The notes beneath the pieces are model-generated. The model saw only the letters and a program-made list of their open reading frames with translations, made no database searches and was not told the origin of the DNA. From Saprospiraceae bacterium (GTDB lineage Bacteria > Bacteroidota > Bacteroidia > Chitinophagales > Saprospiraceae), in the NCBI GenBank assembly GCA_025056735.1, contig JANWVR010000062.1:1-64000 (forward strand): a stretch of DNA of 64,000 bases. The letters run 5' to 3'. Position numbers and translations under genes: made by a program. Of the stretch, positions 28,399 through 38,657 are shown piece after piece. Within the stretch, counting starts at the first letter, position 1. The number at the start of each line of letters is the position of its first letter.

Positions 28399-30720
28399 AT
28401 GTCTGTTTCACTGAACGAGCCCGCTTTCGATTGGCGCGAATTTTTCTTTCGGCTCTTGCGCCACTGGTACTGGATAGCACTATCGGTGCTTTTTGCCTTA
28501 GCGCTGGCCTGGGTGTACCTGCGCTATGCCGTGCCGCTCTATCAGGTGTCGAGCACTATCCTGATTCAGAGCGATAAAAACCAGCGTACGGTTACCGAGT
28601 CTTATATCGCTGAGAAACTCGGTCTGGAGACCAACTTTGAGATTGAAGACGAGATACAGGTCTTTAAATCGCGCTCCCTGATGCGCCGCGTGGTGGATAG
28701 CCTCCAGTTGCATGTGCAATACTTTTCGGAGGGGCGCGTCAAGACCAGCGAGATTTATCCGGCGCCGGAGCAACCGTTGGCCATTCGGCTCCGGTATGCA
28801 AGGCCTGAAAAGCGGTCCTACGGTTCGAGTTTGCGCATTGAGCCTATTTTGAACAGGCCTCAGGATTTCGCCTGCTCCTTGTCCGAAGGCGAAGGCGACA
28901 CGGTGCATGCGCGCTTTGGCGAGCCGTTTTCGTTGGGCAACGTTACATATTGCATTGACCTCAACGACACGCTTTTTCACCGGTCGGGTTTGCCGCACAT
29001 CATCCGCATCAGCAACCCTGAGGCGGTAGCGCAGGGATATGCGGCCAACATATCGGTGCAGCAGGTGGGCCAGTCCAACGTGCTCGCCTTGAGCATAGCC
29101 AGTCCTGTGCCTGAGAAGGCCATGGCAACTCTGAATGCGCTGATGGACGCCTATGGTCAGTCGGTGGTAGAGGACAAGAATAAGGTTGGGCTACAAACGC
29201 TGCGCTTCATTGATGAGCGTTTGCGCTTCGTGGCCGAGGAGCTCTACGGCGTGGAGAAGGCCGTAGAGAGTTTTAAGAGCGCCCGCAACCTGCCGGTGGA
29301 CCTGCCGGTACAGGCCCAGCGCATTCTGAGCGAGATTTCGGAGCAGGACCGCTTGCTGGCCGAATTAGACCTCCGCGAGCGGCTTCTGGACAGCATTGCC
29401 CTGTTCTTCCGCAGCGACTCAGCGCTCTGGCAGCTCCTGCCGGTAGCTTCCGAAATCATCAGTGGAGAGCTGGCCGCTCAGGTGCGGCAATACAATGAGA
29501 CAGTGCTGCGCCGCCGCTTATTGCTCGAGAGCGCCACGCTCGAAAACCCGGCAACTCGAAGCGCTCTGCGCCAGCTGGGCGAATTGCGCCAGAGCATCCT
29601 GTCCAGCGTGGGCAACCTCAAACGCGAGACCGCCGACCGCCGCCAACAGCTGCAACGGCGCCTGCAGCCGTTTGAGCAACAAATGGCCCTTATGCCGCGC
29701 AACGAACGCGAACTGCTCCAGATCATGCGCCAGCAGCAGATTAAGGAAAACCTTTTCCTCTTCTTGCTGCAACGCCGCGAAGAAACGGCCCTATCGGTGG
29801 CCGCACAGGTCAGCAATTCGCGCGTTATTGACCGCGCCGCCAACGTCGGCCTCATCGCACCCAAGCGCTTCCAGACCTTCCTCTTTGCTGCATTCGCCGG
29901 CTTTCTCCTGCCCGTTCTCTTCTTCTATCTGCGCATGCTGTGGCGCAACACCGTGGATACTGAGGCCGACTTGAAGCAGCTGACCGACCTGCCTTTCTTA
30001 GGCAGCGTGGCCGCTGACCGCAAAAGCCGAAAAACCCCCATCGTCGTGCAGGCCGGCAGCCGCTCAGCCATTGCCGAAATGTTCCGACTGCTGCGCACCA
30101 ACCTCCAGTTCGTCCTCGGCGACGAACCCGCGCCCGTCGTCCTCGTTACCTCCGGCGTCAGTGGCGAAGGCAAAACCTTCCTTTCGGCTAACCTCGGCGT
30201 CGCCATGGCGCTCTCAGGCAAACGAACCGTCGTCGTGGGCCTCGACTTGCGCAAACCCAAACTCACCCAATACTTCGGCGAAGACAAAAACGCCAAAGGC
30301 CTCACGCACTTCCTCATCGGGCAGGCCACCGCCGACGAACTCATCCTGCCCACCCAGGTTTCGGAAAACCTCTTCTACGTGCCGGCCGGCCCCCTGCCGC
30401 CCAATCCGGCTGAGCTTATCCTCAACGGCAAACTGGAACTTTTCTTCCGCCACCTGCGCGAACGCTTCGACTGCGTCGTTGTGGATACTGCCCCACTCGG
30501 ATTAGTGGCCGACGCCCTCCTGCTTATGCCCTATGTCAGCGCCACCGTCTGTGTGGCCCGCGCCGGTAAAACCGACAAACATCTTATCCTTTTCATAGAC
30601 CAACTGTACCGCGACGGCAAACTCAAGCAACCCGCTTTAGTGCTCAACGGCGTCAAAAAAGGCAAAGGTTACGGGTATGGTTACGGCTATGGGTATGGCT
30701 ATGGCTATTACCAGGATTGA
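28399..30720 (+). CDS. exopolysaccharide polymerisation/export tyrosine autokinase (Wzc-like, BY-kinase)
   Basis: Wzz domain plus VTSGVSGEGKTFLSANLGVAMALSGKRTVVVGLDLRKPKL Walker motifs; Tyr-rich C-terminus GYGYGYGYGYGYGYYQD. Confidence 0.92.
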   Translation: MSVSLNEPAFDWREFFFRLLRHWYWIALSVLFALALAWVYLRYAVPLYQVSSTILIQSDKNQRTVTESYIAEKLGLETNFEIEDEIQVFKSRSLMRRVVDSLQLHVQYFSEGRVKTSEIYPAPEQPLAIRLRYARPEKRSYGSSLRIEPILNRPQDFACSLSEGEGDTVHARFGEPFSLGNVTYCIDLNDTLFHRSGLPHIIRISNPEAVAQGYAANISVQQVGQSNVLALSIASPVPEKAMATLNALMDAYGQSVVEDKNKVGLQTLRFIDERLRFVAEELYGVEKAVESFKSARNLPVDLPVQAQRILSEISEQDRLLAELDLRERLLDSIALFFRSDSALWQLLPVASEIISGELAAQVRQYNETVLRRRLLLESATLENPATRSALRQLGELRQSILSSVGNLKRETADRRQQLQRRLQPFEQQMALMPRNERELLQIMRQQQIKENLFLFLLQRREETALSVAAQVSNSRVIDRAANVGLIAPKRFQTFLFAAFAGFLLPVLFFYLRMLWRNTVDTEADLKQLTDLPFLGSVAADRKSRKTPIVVQAGSRSAIAEMFRLLRTNLQFVLGDEPAPVVLVTSGVSGEGKTFLSANLGVAMALSGKRTVVVGLDLRKPKLTQYFGEDKNAKGLTHFLIGQATADELILPTQVSENLFYVPAGPLPPNPAELILNGKLELFFRHLRERFDCVVVDTAPLGLVADALLLMPYVSATVCVARAGKTDKHLILFIDQLYRDGKLKQPALVLNGVKKGKGYGYGYGYGYGYGYYQD

Positions 30721-30785
30721 GACGTGGGCACAAGTTGTGATGAAAAAATTTTCTGCAACTCTTGCATACGTCCTTTTCACGCCTT

Positions 30786-30793
30786 TATCTTTG
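30786..30793 (+). promoter_or_regulatory. Bacteroidetes -7 promoter element TATCTTTG for the tRNA pair
   Basis: TAnnTTTG with TTG at 30762-30764, ~43 nt upstream of tRNA-Gly. Confidence 0.6.
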
Positions 30794-30835
30794 TGCCCGC
30801 ATTTGAGGAAAACGCTCCTCATCACAGAAAAACAA

Positions 30836-30911
30836 GCGGAAATAGCTCAGTTGGTAGAGCGCAACCTTGCCAAGGTTGAGGTCGCGAGTTCGAGTCTCGT
30901 TTTCCGCTCCA
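30836..30911 (+). tRNA. tRNA-Gly(GCC)
   Basis: Cloverleaf GCGGAAA...TTTCCGC, anticodon loop CTTGCCAAG, T-arm GTTCGAGTC, encoded CCA. Confidence 0.96.
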
Positions 30912-30982
30912 TAGATTTCAGCCCACGCAATGGCGTGGGTTTTTGCTTTCTAAGGCATATTAAAGACAAATCGGCCCTTTTT

Positions 30983-31069
30983 GCCCGGGTGGTGGAATGG
31001 TAGACACGCAGGACTTAAAATCCTGTGGCCGTTGAGGCCGTACGGGTTCGAGTCCCGTCCCGGGCACCA
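30983..31069 (+). tRNA. tRNA-Leu(TAA)
   Basis: GCCCGGG...CCCGGGC acceptor, anticodon TAA in GGACTTAAAATCC, long variable arm, encoded CCA. Confidence 0.96.
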
Positions 31070-31143
31070 GTAAGTTCCGACAACAGGGCAGCGAGAGAAT
31101 TGGCTTATGGCTGCTATGCAGTCGTTCCTCAAAGTCAGTCATT

Positions 31144-32445
31144 TCATCGCCCTACTAGCGCCCACGCCAGCCCCAGCGCAAGGCTATAAGTGGCCCACCA
31201 GTGCACGTCCAGCCATTCGCTCACGGAGACACCCAGCCGCCGCTGCACATACCAGACTAACGCCATTTTTTCCCAAAAAAACGACAAAACTGCCGACCAG
31301 GCTACACCCGGCAGGCCCCAGAGGTGGATGAATAAAACGCCGGTGGCGATTTTTATCAGCAATTCGGAGAGTCCGACCTTCAACAAAGTTGGCGCGTGCC
31401 CGTAGGCCAGTACAATGGCGTTGGGCAGCAAAACGCGACTGAGGGTAAGCAACAAATAAATGTTGAACAGCGCCGCTGCCGGCTCGAAGGCCGGGCCAAA
31501 GAACGTGCGGAACAGCCAGGGCGATGCGAACAGCAGCGCGATGCTGACCGGAAATACGCGGTGAAACAGCCGCACGCCCTCGCTGCGCATCTCAGCTAGG
31601 CCGGCGACCGGGTCTGCGGCGATGCGCGCCGTGAGCGCCGTACCCAGCCCTGAAGCCAGGGCCAGCGCCAGCGGCAACTCGCGCGAGCCGTAGCGATACA
31701 GGGCAAACGTCGCTTCGTCGCCGTAGTACCAGCCTACCAACCAGCCGTCGAACAGCACGATGGCCTGACCCACCATGAGGTTGAGCACCAAAGGCGCCGA
31801 AAACCGCACGTAGCGCTGCCAAAACAGCGGGCGCCACGCGGGCTGAACCACAGGCCAGAGTGCCGCCACACACCAGAGCAAACGCACGCCGCCCAGCGCT
31901 GCTAACGCTTGCAGGCTACCGCCTAAGCCCCAGCCGGCAAAGGCCGGGACTGCTATGGCCGCCACATAGCCGCCAAACGACAGCGTGCCCCAGGCCAACA
32001 GCGCTCTGCCTCGCCCGCGCAGCGCATAGGCGTGCTCGAGCGGAAGCGTGGCCAGCTGCACCCACAAATGCAGCAAAAACCAGCCCCACCCGCCCGCAAA
32101 CGACAGCCCCGTCAGCACGGGCAACACGGCAGCGCGAGCTGCCCAAAAGACGACGCACACCGCCGCCGACACAAGCCCAAACAGGGCAAACACCTGAAAC
32201 AGGAAAACAGGCCGCTCCGCCTCAGCCAGGCGATTGTACTGAGGGATGATGCCCTGCAACAGGCCGTTGGCCCAGAAGAACGCCGCTACTGTGCCCACAA
32301 AAAGCATGGCCTCGAACCGGCCAATGGCCTCTATGCCGACCGGGCTGCGCGCCAGCAGGATGCTGCCCAACACCACCGAACCTATGCGCAGCACCTGAAA
32401 TACCTGCAAGGCCGTAGCGACAGAGAGCGATGGGCCTCGGCGCAT
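31144..32445 (-). CDS. polysaccharide flippase-like (MATE/MVF superfamily) membrane protein
   Basis: Multiple TMs; MRRGPSLSVATALQVFQVLRIGSVVLGSILLARSPVGIEAIGRFEA. Confidence 0.75.
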   Translation of the reverse strand: MRRGPSLSVATALQVFQVLRIGSVVLGSILLARSPVGIEAIGRFEAMLFVGTVAAFFWANGLLQGIIPQYNRLAEAERPVFLFQVFALFGLVSAAVCVVFWAARAAVLPVLTGLSFAGGWGWFLLHLWVQLATLPLEHAYALRGRGRALLAWGTLSFGGYVAAIAVPAFAGWGLGGSLQALAALGGVRLLWCVAALWPVVQPAWRPLFWQRYVRFSAPLVLNLMVGQAIVLFDGWLVGWYYGDEATFALYRYGSRELPLALALASGLGTALTARIAADPVAGLAEMRSEGVRLFHRVFPVSIALLFASPWLFRTFFGPAFEPAAALFNIYLLLTLSRVLLPNAIVLAYGHAPTLLKVGLSELLIKIATGVLFIHLWGLPGVAWSAVLSFFWEKMALVWYVQRRLGVSVSEWLDVHWWATYSLALGLAWALVGR

Positions 32446-32447
32446 GG

Positions 32448-35400
32448 TCAGGAGGCGTTTTTGCGCGTGCGCATCCAGCCCGTGAGGCCTTCCATCAGCT
32501 CGCCGAAGGTGTCGAACTCTTTGCGGAAGACCACGCCCCCGCCCGAACGCGAGCGCCGCGCGCCGCCGGCAATGTCGGGCTCCGTGCGGTGATAGACGCG
32601 CAGCCGCCAATGGCGGTTTTGGGTAAATTGAATTTCTACGGCCACATCGCCGCCCACAAAGGCTTCGGTAGCGGCGGTGCCCGGCCGCGCAACGCCAAAC
32701 TGGGAGCCGACTTGGAGGGTAATGCGGTCGTCCTTGAAGCCGCTGGTCAGGCGCACCTGCAGGTCGCGGCCAATGCCGCTGACCGCCTGCTGGTCGGGAT
32801 TGAGCTGGCTGCGGTATTCGTTGTAAATAATGTCGAACTCGATGCTCGACAGCGAGCCGCCGACCCACTCGGAGGCGAGCTCGTTGAGGTAGTTGGTCAG
32901 CTGACTGCTGAGCATTTGGGTGAGCGTGTTGAAGGCCGAAGCCATGTAGTCGCCGCCTTGAATGAGGCCAGCGGCAGTGGACGGAGGCAGGAATGAGCCG
33001 ACCACCACCAAGCCGAACACCTGGCGCGTCAGTTCATTTTGATCTTGACGCAAGAGGGCTAACTTGCTATCGGTCAATGACTTGAGTTGGCCGACTATGT
33101 TGGGAAAGGCCAGGTCGAAGCCAATGGTGGGCTTGAACAGGTCGCCGCGCAGGTGCATGGTAACCACAGTGCGGGTGGGCCGATTGGCTTCGGAGGTCAG
33201 GCCGGGCGCCGTTACCAATTCGTCGCGGATGAGGTTGGTGAGCGACGTGTTTTCGCTGTACACGGCTTTGAGGTTGATTTGAGCGCCGAAGGGATCGCCG
33301 TACCAGGTGATGGTTCCGCCCTCTTCGACGGTGAAGGGCTTGTTGACCCAGTTGAGGAGGGTGAACAGGTATTCGCCGCGCAGGATTCGGTACGTGCCGT
33401 ACATGTTGAAGTCGCCTTCGCGGGTGATGACCATGCGGATGTCGCCCGAGCCGCGGCCTTTGATGATGTCGCCGGCCTGGGCGTCGAAGATGAGTTGTAC
33501 TTCAGCCTCCTCCGTGAGGGTAAGGTTCATTTCCAACGACAGGCCCAGCACGTCGGGGCGCGGGCGGCGCCGGCTGTCGGCGCTGTCAGCCGTAGTGGGT
33601 CGGGCGTTTTGGAAGGTGATAAAACGGATTTCCTGCACGTCTGCGTTGGTGGCGCCCACAGGAATGTACAGGCGGGTATCGCGTCCGGCGGTGGCGTCAA
33701 TGCGGATGTCCACTTTGTCGAGGCTGCCCTTGAACGTGGCGTCGAAGTTGCCCATGGCCTGGCCATAGAACAGGTCGTTGTCGCCCTGTCGGGTGTTGAG
33801 GATGTGGAAGTTCGGGCTGACGCTTCGGATGCGGCAATCCACCTGCCAGTTCTGGAAGTGGTTGTGTCGCAGTCCGCCGGAGACGATGGCCACATTGCGG
33901 CGCGTAGCGTCTAAGAGGGTATCGCCGTCGGCCCAGATGCGGTCGTGGGTCAGGACGATGCGTTCGCGCGGGAGGTAGAACAGGGCCTTGAGGTAGTCCA
34001 ATTGGAACTGCCCGTCGGCCCAGGCTTCGCCGTTGACCTGGACGCGGTCGAGGGGGCCGCCGACGTCTATGCGTGCATCGAGCGTTCCGGAGGTTTTGGA
34101 GATGTCGGGCACGATGAGCTCGAGCACGCCCAGCGGGAAGGCGCGCGCCCGCACGGAAGCCTGAAACTCGCCCGGGCGTATTTCGCCCAACTCGCTGTTG
34201 ACGTGGATGGGCGCATCAGAATTGGGCAAGAAGCCCGCCAAGAGGCGCAGCTCGTGCTTTTCGCGGTCTTTCAGGTAGAGCAAAGCCAGCAGCGGGGCGT
34301 TCAGGTCGGCCATTTCGGCAAAGCCTGACAGCGCTCCAAAAGGTTTTTCATTTAAAAAAACCGTGTCGGTGGTGATGTAAGCCTGCAGGTTTTTCCATTC
34401 AAAAATATCCTCGACTTCGCCGTCTAAGTTAAAAATGTTGCCTCGGTAGGCGATGTTTTCCAATGGCAAGATGCGCTCGAAGAAGCGGAGGTCGAAGTTG
34501 GCTAAGGCGAAGCGGAGGCCTCGTCCGTTGTTGTGGCTTTCCAAGAGGACGCGCTTGAGGTCGTGCATCAGGTAGATGTTGCGCGCTTCCCAGTAGCCGC
34601 GTCGGAAGCGCACGTAGTTGTCTTCTTCCATTTCCCAGCGCTCGTCGAAGAGGGTGAGCGAAGCAGTGTTAAAGTGGACGTTCCACATGGAGTCCGCTGT
34701 CGAGAGTTCGCCTTTGAGGAAGAGGCGCTCAACGACGGAGGTAGTGTCCTCCGCTGAGAAAAGGAAATCAATACGTTCGGCCGATAGGTCGCCCTCAAGG
34801 CTGAAGTGCCCCAGCGGTCGCTTGGGCGAGAGGTTGGCCCAGGGGAGGTCTACTTTGAGGCGTCCATTGTCGCGGTTGACGCGCCAGAGCACTTCGGGCT
34901 GGTAGGCTTCAGCCTCGCCATAGCGCACGGAGGGCGCCGAAGCGCGCAAGTCTATTTGCCCCTGAGGCGCGTTGACGCGGGCGTCGAACTGGGCGTTTTG
35001 GATTGGAGCCAGTTCAGGTACGAACAGCTGCAGCAGATTGCGCGTGTCTTTGATGCGCAATTTGACCTGGTAATTGTCGTCTATGGCGACGGTATCGGGC
35101 AAGGACTTGCCCAGAGCCTGTTGGACGAGCGCCGGGTAATGCCGCTGGAGGACGGTCAGCAGGTTTGTCCACAGGCGATTGACCGTAAACCGGCCGCTCA
35201 GGCTGCCGTCCAAGACGTCGGAAAACAGGATAAAACGCCGCTGCCCGCGGGTGTTGGTGGAGGCGCCAAACGTGAGTGAGTCTAAGCGATAGACCTGTCC
35301 GTACTCTTCCAACCGGAAATGGCGCAGCACGACGGCGCCGTAGAGGTTGTCCCAGTCGGGCGCATAGAGCTTCAATTGCTGCACTTTGCCGGACAGGATC

Positions 35401-37403
35401 CAGTCGCGTTCGACCAAGTTGAGCTCGCACAGGTCTATGTGGCGGATGTCGGCCTTGAAGTCGAACTCTGGCGTAGAGTCTTTGAGGCTGACGGCGCCGT
35501 CGAAGGAAAAGGCGATGTTGCGGTCGTCCATTTCGGCGCGGCCCTTGAAGACCGCCTGTTCGAAGCGGCCGTCGAGTTCGATGTTGTGGTAGTTGTAGCC
35601 GCGGAAGTAGAGCGAGTCAATGACGCCGCTGGCGCGTGTGCGGATGGTGTTGAGGGTCAGGCCCGTTCCTTCGGCGATTTTAAAGTTGAAGGAGGCTAAG
35701 CCGAACTGGCTGTCGCCCGTCCAGGCCGCTAAGTTGAAGTCGTGCATTTCCAGGAAGCCCGAATACACGGCGCGTTCCTGGCCGCCGCCGAGGTCTAATT
35801 TCATGTCTAACCGTCCGTAGCCGACGTCGGAGGTCAGGCTACCGGCCAGAATGTGGTTGACGCCGAAGAGAAGGTGGTAGTATCCACGGAAGCGGACGTT
35901 GCCCAGCGTATTGAAGTAAGCAGGCGGTTTAAAGTCGGGCAGGATACGGCGCAAGGCGACGAGGTTGGTGCGGGCTTCATCGAGGTCGAAGAGCAGACGC
36001 AGGCGGTCGCTGCCCTCGGCTAAGTCGTCACCGTCAAATTTGCCGCGCAGCATCAGGTCGTTGCCCGCGCGGAGGAACAGGTTGCGGCCATTGAGGCTGT
36101 TGACGCGCCCATATACCCATCCGGAGATGTCGGCGGTGAGGTCGCGGTTATGGGCAAAAAAGGTGTTTGTCTTCAGGTCAGGGCTGAAGAAAACGATGTC
36201 GCCCAGCCGCACGCGCGAGCCTTCGGCCAGCCGGCCATCCATGTAAACGCGGTCGGTGAAGCGCTCGAAGTCGCGGTAAGTGCGGTAGCGCAGGCTGAGG
36301 GTATCGGTCAGCAGGCTGCCGTTTGTTTGTAGGCGCATGCCATAGAGGGCTGTAAGGGTGTCGGAGACGTGTACCTGCTGAGCCGAAAGGTGCTCTAAGA
36401 CAAATCCACTTTGTTCGCGCGCTTGCAAGCGCCGCAACTGACCGCCAAAAACTAAGTCCGTGCTGGCCGTTACACTGTCGGCCTCTACGGCGATGTCGCT
36501 GACGTGCAGATGCTCGAAGTCAATGACGCCCTCTAAGGCATGGCGCGCGGGCGAGGCGTCGAAGCGGTCGAGCGCGAAGCGGCTGTTTTGCACGAGCATT
36601 TGCCCGACGAAAATGTGCAGCGGCTTGCTCGTTGCCGTGTCGGGCGGCATCTGGGCGACGGGCTTTGCAGCGCTCTTGGTCGGAGGAGCAGCTTCGTATT
36701 CAGCGATGGAAAAACTGGCGCCATCGAGCGCCAGCCGCCGCACGCGCAGCCGCTGCTGGCCCGGACTGAACTCGTCCACCTGCAGGATGCCTTCGTGCAA
36801 ATAAGCCTCCATGCGCTGGCCAACGGCGCGGTCATCCAGCAAGAAATGCACATCGCGCAAGTGCAAATGGCGTACGCCCAGCCGAAACGACGACGGCTCC
36901 TTATCCGGTTTAGGCGGCTCTGAAGGGGCAAAATGATCCAAAATAAACTGCAGGTTGAGCGCCTCCTCGCCCTCGCGCCGGCGCAAAAAGAAGCGGGCTT
37001 GCTCTATGTCTATCTCATCAAACTCCAACCGCCCGCCCAGCACCGACCATAGCCCATCGCGCAACCCAGCCTCGAGCACACCGGCGTACAAAAGCGTATC
37101 GCCCTGCTGATCAGACACATACAGCCGGCTCAGCTGCACTCCATCCACTAACGATAGGTACACGTAGCCCACAGACACCTCAGCCTTCCAGGCTTTGGAA
37201 AGCGCCGAAGACACCCTGTCCACCAACCAGTTCTGCACGGGCGGGAACTGGAGGATGAAACCCAGCGCTATCAGGAGGCTGATGCTCCAAAAAAGCGCTT
37301 TCTCTACTGCGCCCCAGACACGCCGCTGCCACGAGCGCGCCTGGGGCGGCTCAGGGCGCGGGGCCTCTTCGGGCGAGGGAGGGAGCGATGGGAGTTCGGA
37401 CAT
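32448..37403 (-). CDS. translocation/assembly module TamB-like (DUF490) protein
   Basis: ~1650 aa, single N-terminal TM, AsmA-like N-term, C-terminal DUF490 region GDIRMVITREGDFNMYGTYRILRGEYLFTLLNWVNKPFTVEEGGTITWYGDPFGAQINLKAVY. Confidence 0.9.
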   Translation of the reverse strand: MSELPSLPPSPEEAPRPEPPQARSWQRRVWGAVEKALFWSISLLIALGFILQFPPVQNWLVDRVSSALSKAWKAEVSVGYVYLSLVDGVQLSRLYVSDQQGDTLLYAGVLEAGLRDGLWSVLGGRLEFDEIDIEQARFFLRRREGEEALNLQFILDHFAPSEPPKPDKEPSSFRLGVRHLHLRDVHFLLDDRAVGQRMEAYLHEGILQVDEFSPGQQRLRVRRLALDGASFSIAEYEAAPPTKSAAKPVAQMPPDTATSKPLHIFVGQMLVQNSRFALDRFDASPARHALEGVIDFEHLHVSDIAVEADSVTASTDLVFGGQLRRLQAREQSGFVLEHLSAQQVHVSDTLTALYGMRLQTNGSLLTDTLSLRYRTYRDFERFTDRVYMDGRLAEGSRVRLGDIVFFSPDLKTNTFFAHNRDLTADISGWVYGRVNSLNGRNLFLRAGNDLMLRGKFDGDDLAEGSDRLRLLFDLDEARTNLVALRRILPDFKPPAYFNTLGNVRFRGYYHLLFGVNHILAGSLTSDVGYGRLDMKLDLGGGQERAVYSGFLEMHDFNLAAWTGDSQFGLASFNFKIAEGTGLTLNTIRTRASGVIDSLYFRGYNYHNIELDGRFEQAVFKGRAEMDDRNIAFSFDGAVSLKDSTPEFDFKADIRHIDLCELNLVERDWILSGKVQQLKLYAPDWDNLYGAVVLRHFRLEEYGQVYRLDSLTFGASTNTRGQRRFILFSDVLDGSLSGRFTVNRLWTNLLTVLQRHYPALVQQALGKSLPDTVAIDDNYQVKLRIKDTRNLLQLFVPELAPIQNAQFDARVNAPQGQIDLRASAPSVRYGEAEAYQPEVLWRVNRDNGRLKVDLPWANLSPKRPLGHFSLEGDLSAERIDFLFSAEDTTSVVERLFLKGELSTADSMWNVHFNTASLTLFDERWEMEEDNYVRFRRGYWEARNIYLMHDLKRVLLESHNNGRGLRFALANFDLRFFERILPLENIAYRGNIFNLDGEVEDIFEWKNLQAYITTDTVFLNEKPFGALSGFAEMADLNAPLLALLYLKDREKHELRLLAGFLPNSDAPIHVNSELGEIRPGEFQASVRARAFPLGVLELIVPDISKTSGTLDARIDVGGPLDRVQVNGEAWADGQFQLDYLKALFYLPRERIVLTHDRIWADGDTLLDATRRNVAIVSGGLRHNHFQNWQVDCRIRSVSPNFHILNTRQGDNDLFYGQAMGNFDATFKGSLDKVDIRIDATAGRDTRLYIPVGATNADVQEIRFITFQNARPTTADSADSRRRPRPDVLGLSLEMNLTLTEEAEVQLIFDAQAGDIIKGRGSGDIRMVITREGDFNMYGTYRILRGEYLFTLLNWVNKPFTVEEGGTITWYGDPFGAQINLKAVYSENTSLTNLIRDELVTAPGLTSEANRPTRTVVTMHLRGDLFKPTIGFDLAFPNIVGQLKSLTDSKLALLRQDQNELTRQVFGLVVVGSFLPPSTAAGLIQGGDYMASAFNTLTQMLSSQLTNYLNELASEWVGGSLSSIEFDIIYNEYRSQLNPDQQAVSGIGRDLQVRLTSGFKDDRITLQVGSQFGVARPGTAATEAFVGGDVAVEIQFTQNRHWRLRVYHRTEPDIAGGARRSRSGGGVVFRKEFDTFGELMEGLTGWMRTRKNAS

Positions 37404-37450
37404 GGTGATGAAAAACGGATGGTGGCTAAACGAGGTCGAAGGGCGTTGTG

Positions 37451-37577
37451 GCCAAACAAGCCTGCGAGGCGCTCTGGCCAAACAAGTTTGGCCGGTACAG
37501 GGCTAAACAAGTTTAGCAGGTACTTTGGCCAAACAAGTTTGGCCGGTACTTAGCCAAACAAGTTTGGCCATTACTGG
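37451..37577. repeat. palindromic repeat array 2 (GCCAAACAAGTTTGGC units x4 plus a half unit)
   Basis: Units at 37477-37492, 37502-37517 (GCTAAACAAGTTTAGC), 37528-37543, 37553-37568; half unit 37451-37460; abuts the TAA of the 37578-38480 CDS. Confidence 0.92.
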
Positions 37578-38480
37578 TTATCGGAGGCGGAAGCTGGAAG
37601 CGCCCAGAAGGCCTTTATCGCAATAAATGGCTGCTACATAGCTGCCTCCTCTGAGGCGCTCCTCGAGCTGATACGAGAACGACAGACGCTGGGTGGTTTC
37701 CAAAACGACTTGCTTAGACTGTTGCGCCTGAATTTCTACCGGCCCTGTCGGCGCATATACAGTAACGTTGATTGGGTTAGCGGTGTGAATGGGCTTTCCC
37801 TTGTCGTCCGTAACGACTAAATAGAGTTTCTGAGGCCCTTGAAACACCGGTGGCACATCCACTAAGTCAAAGCTAATGAGCAACTCACGCGCCTGGCGGG
37901 CTTTGGTAACCAACTTATCTGCGCGACGCACGACCTCAACGCGAAACGACGTGGCGCGGAACTGAGCCGACTGAGTTTTGCGGATTTGCTCCTCGAGCTG
38001 CTTGGCGATGTCCTCCACGCGGCCCTGCAACTGGGTGTTTTCTTCCGTCAGGCGCTGGTTTTCTTCGCGCAACTGGCGGTTCTCTTCGCGCAGCAACGAA
38101 ATAATTGTCTCGTATTCGGTCTTAATTTTCTTCAGGTCTTCAATCTGTCTTTCTAAAGCCTTGACCTCCTTGCTGGCGTCGGCTTTTATCTGCTTAATAA
38201 CAATTTCTTTCTGCTCGACAATAGACGCCGATTGCGCTATCTGCCCCTGCAGGCTTTCGTTTTCGGTGCGGAGGGCAGCATAGTCTTGCGACAAGTTGTC
38301 CAGTTCTTGCTCTAATTGTAGTTTTACCTGGGTCAACGAGTCCGCTAAGGCCGTCTGTTCCCGGAGGCTTTCTTGATAGGCCTGACTTTTATTCCAAAAC
38401 ACCCAACCAATGGCTGCCGAGGCCAACAGCAACAGGGTTACGATGATGGCGTAGATGCGGGAATTTCCTGTTGTGCTCAT
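37578..38480 (-). CDS. hypothetical membrane-anchored coiled-coil protein
   Basis: N-terminal TM IYAIIVTLLLLASAAIGWVFW, long coiled coil, C-terminal beta domain. Confidence 0.75.
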   Translation of the reverse strand: MSTTGNSRIYAIIVTLLLLASAAIGWVFWNKSQAYQESLREQTALADSLTQVKLQLEQELDNLSQDYAALRTENESLQGQIAQSASIVEQKEIVIKQIKADASKEVKALERQIEDLKKIKTEYETIISLLREENRQLREENQRLTEENTQLQGRVEDIAKQLEEQIRKTQSAQFRATSFRVEVVRRADKLVTKARQARELLISFDLVDVPPVFQGPQKLYLVVTDDKGKPIHTANPINVTVYAPTGPVEIQAQQSKQVVLETTQRLSFSYQLEERLRGGSYVAAIYCDKGLLGASSFRLR

Positions 38481-38657
38481 AGTGTGTTGAATAGAAAGTG
38501 GAAAGTGAAAAATGGAAAATGAAAAATAGAAAGTGAAAAATGAAAAGTGATAGGTTTGCGATTGCTTGCTGGTGCGTTTTTTATGTACTGTAAACTCGCT
38601 TCAAAAAGACGGCCTTTTAACTGCTCTAAAGTTATTTTTTAGAAAAAAAACAGACAT

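Noticed and set aside
30836-31069. tRNA pair as an integration site of a mobile element
   Set aside because: No integrase, attachment duplication or cargo next to it; flanking genes are ordinary.
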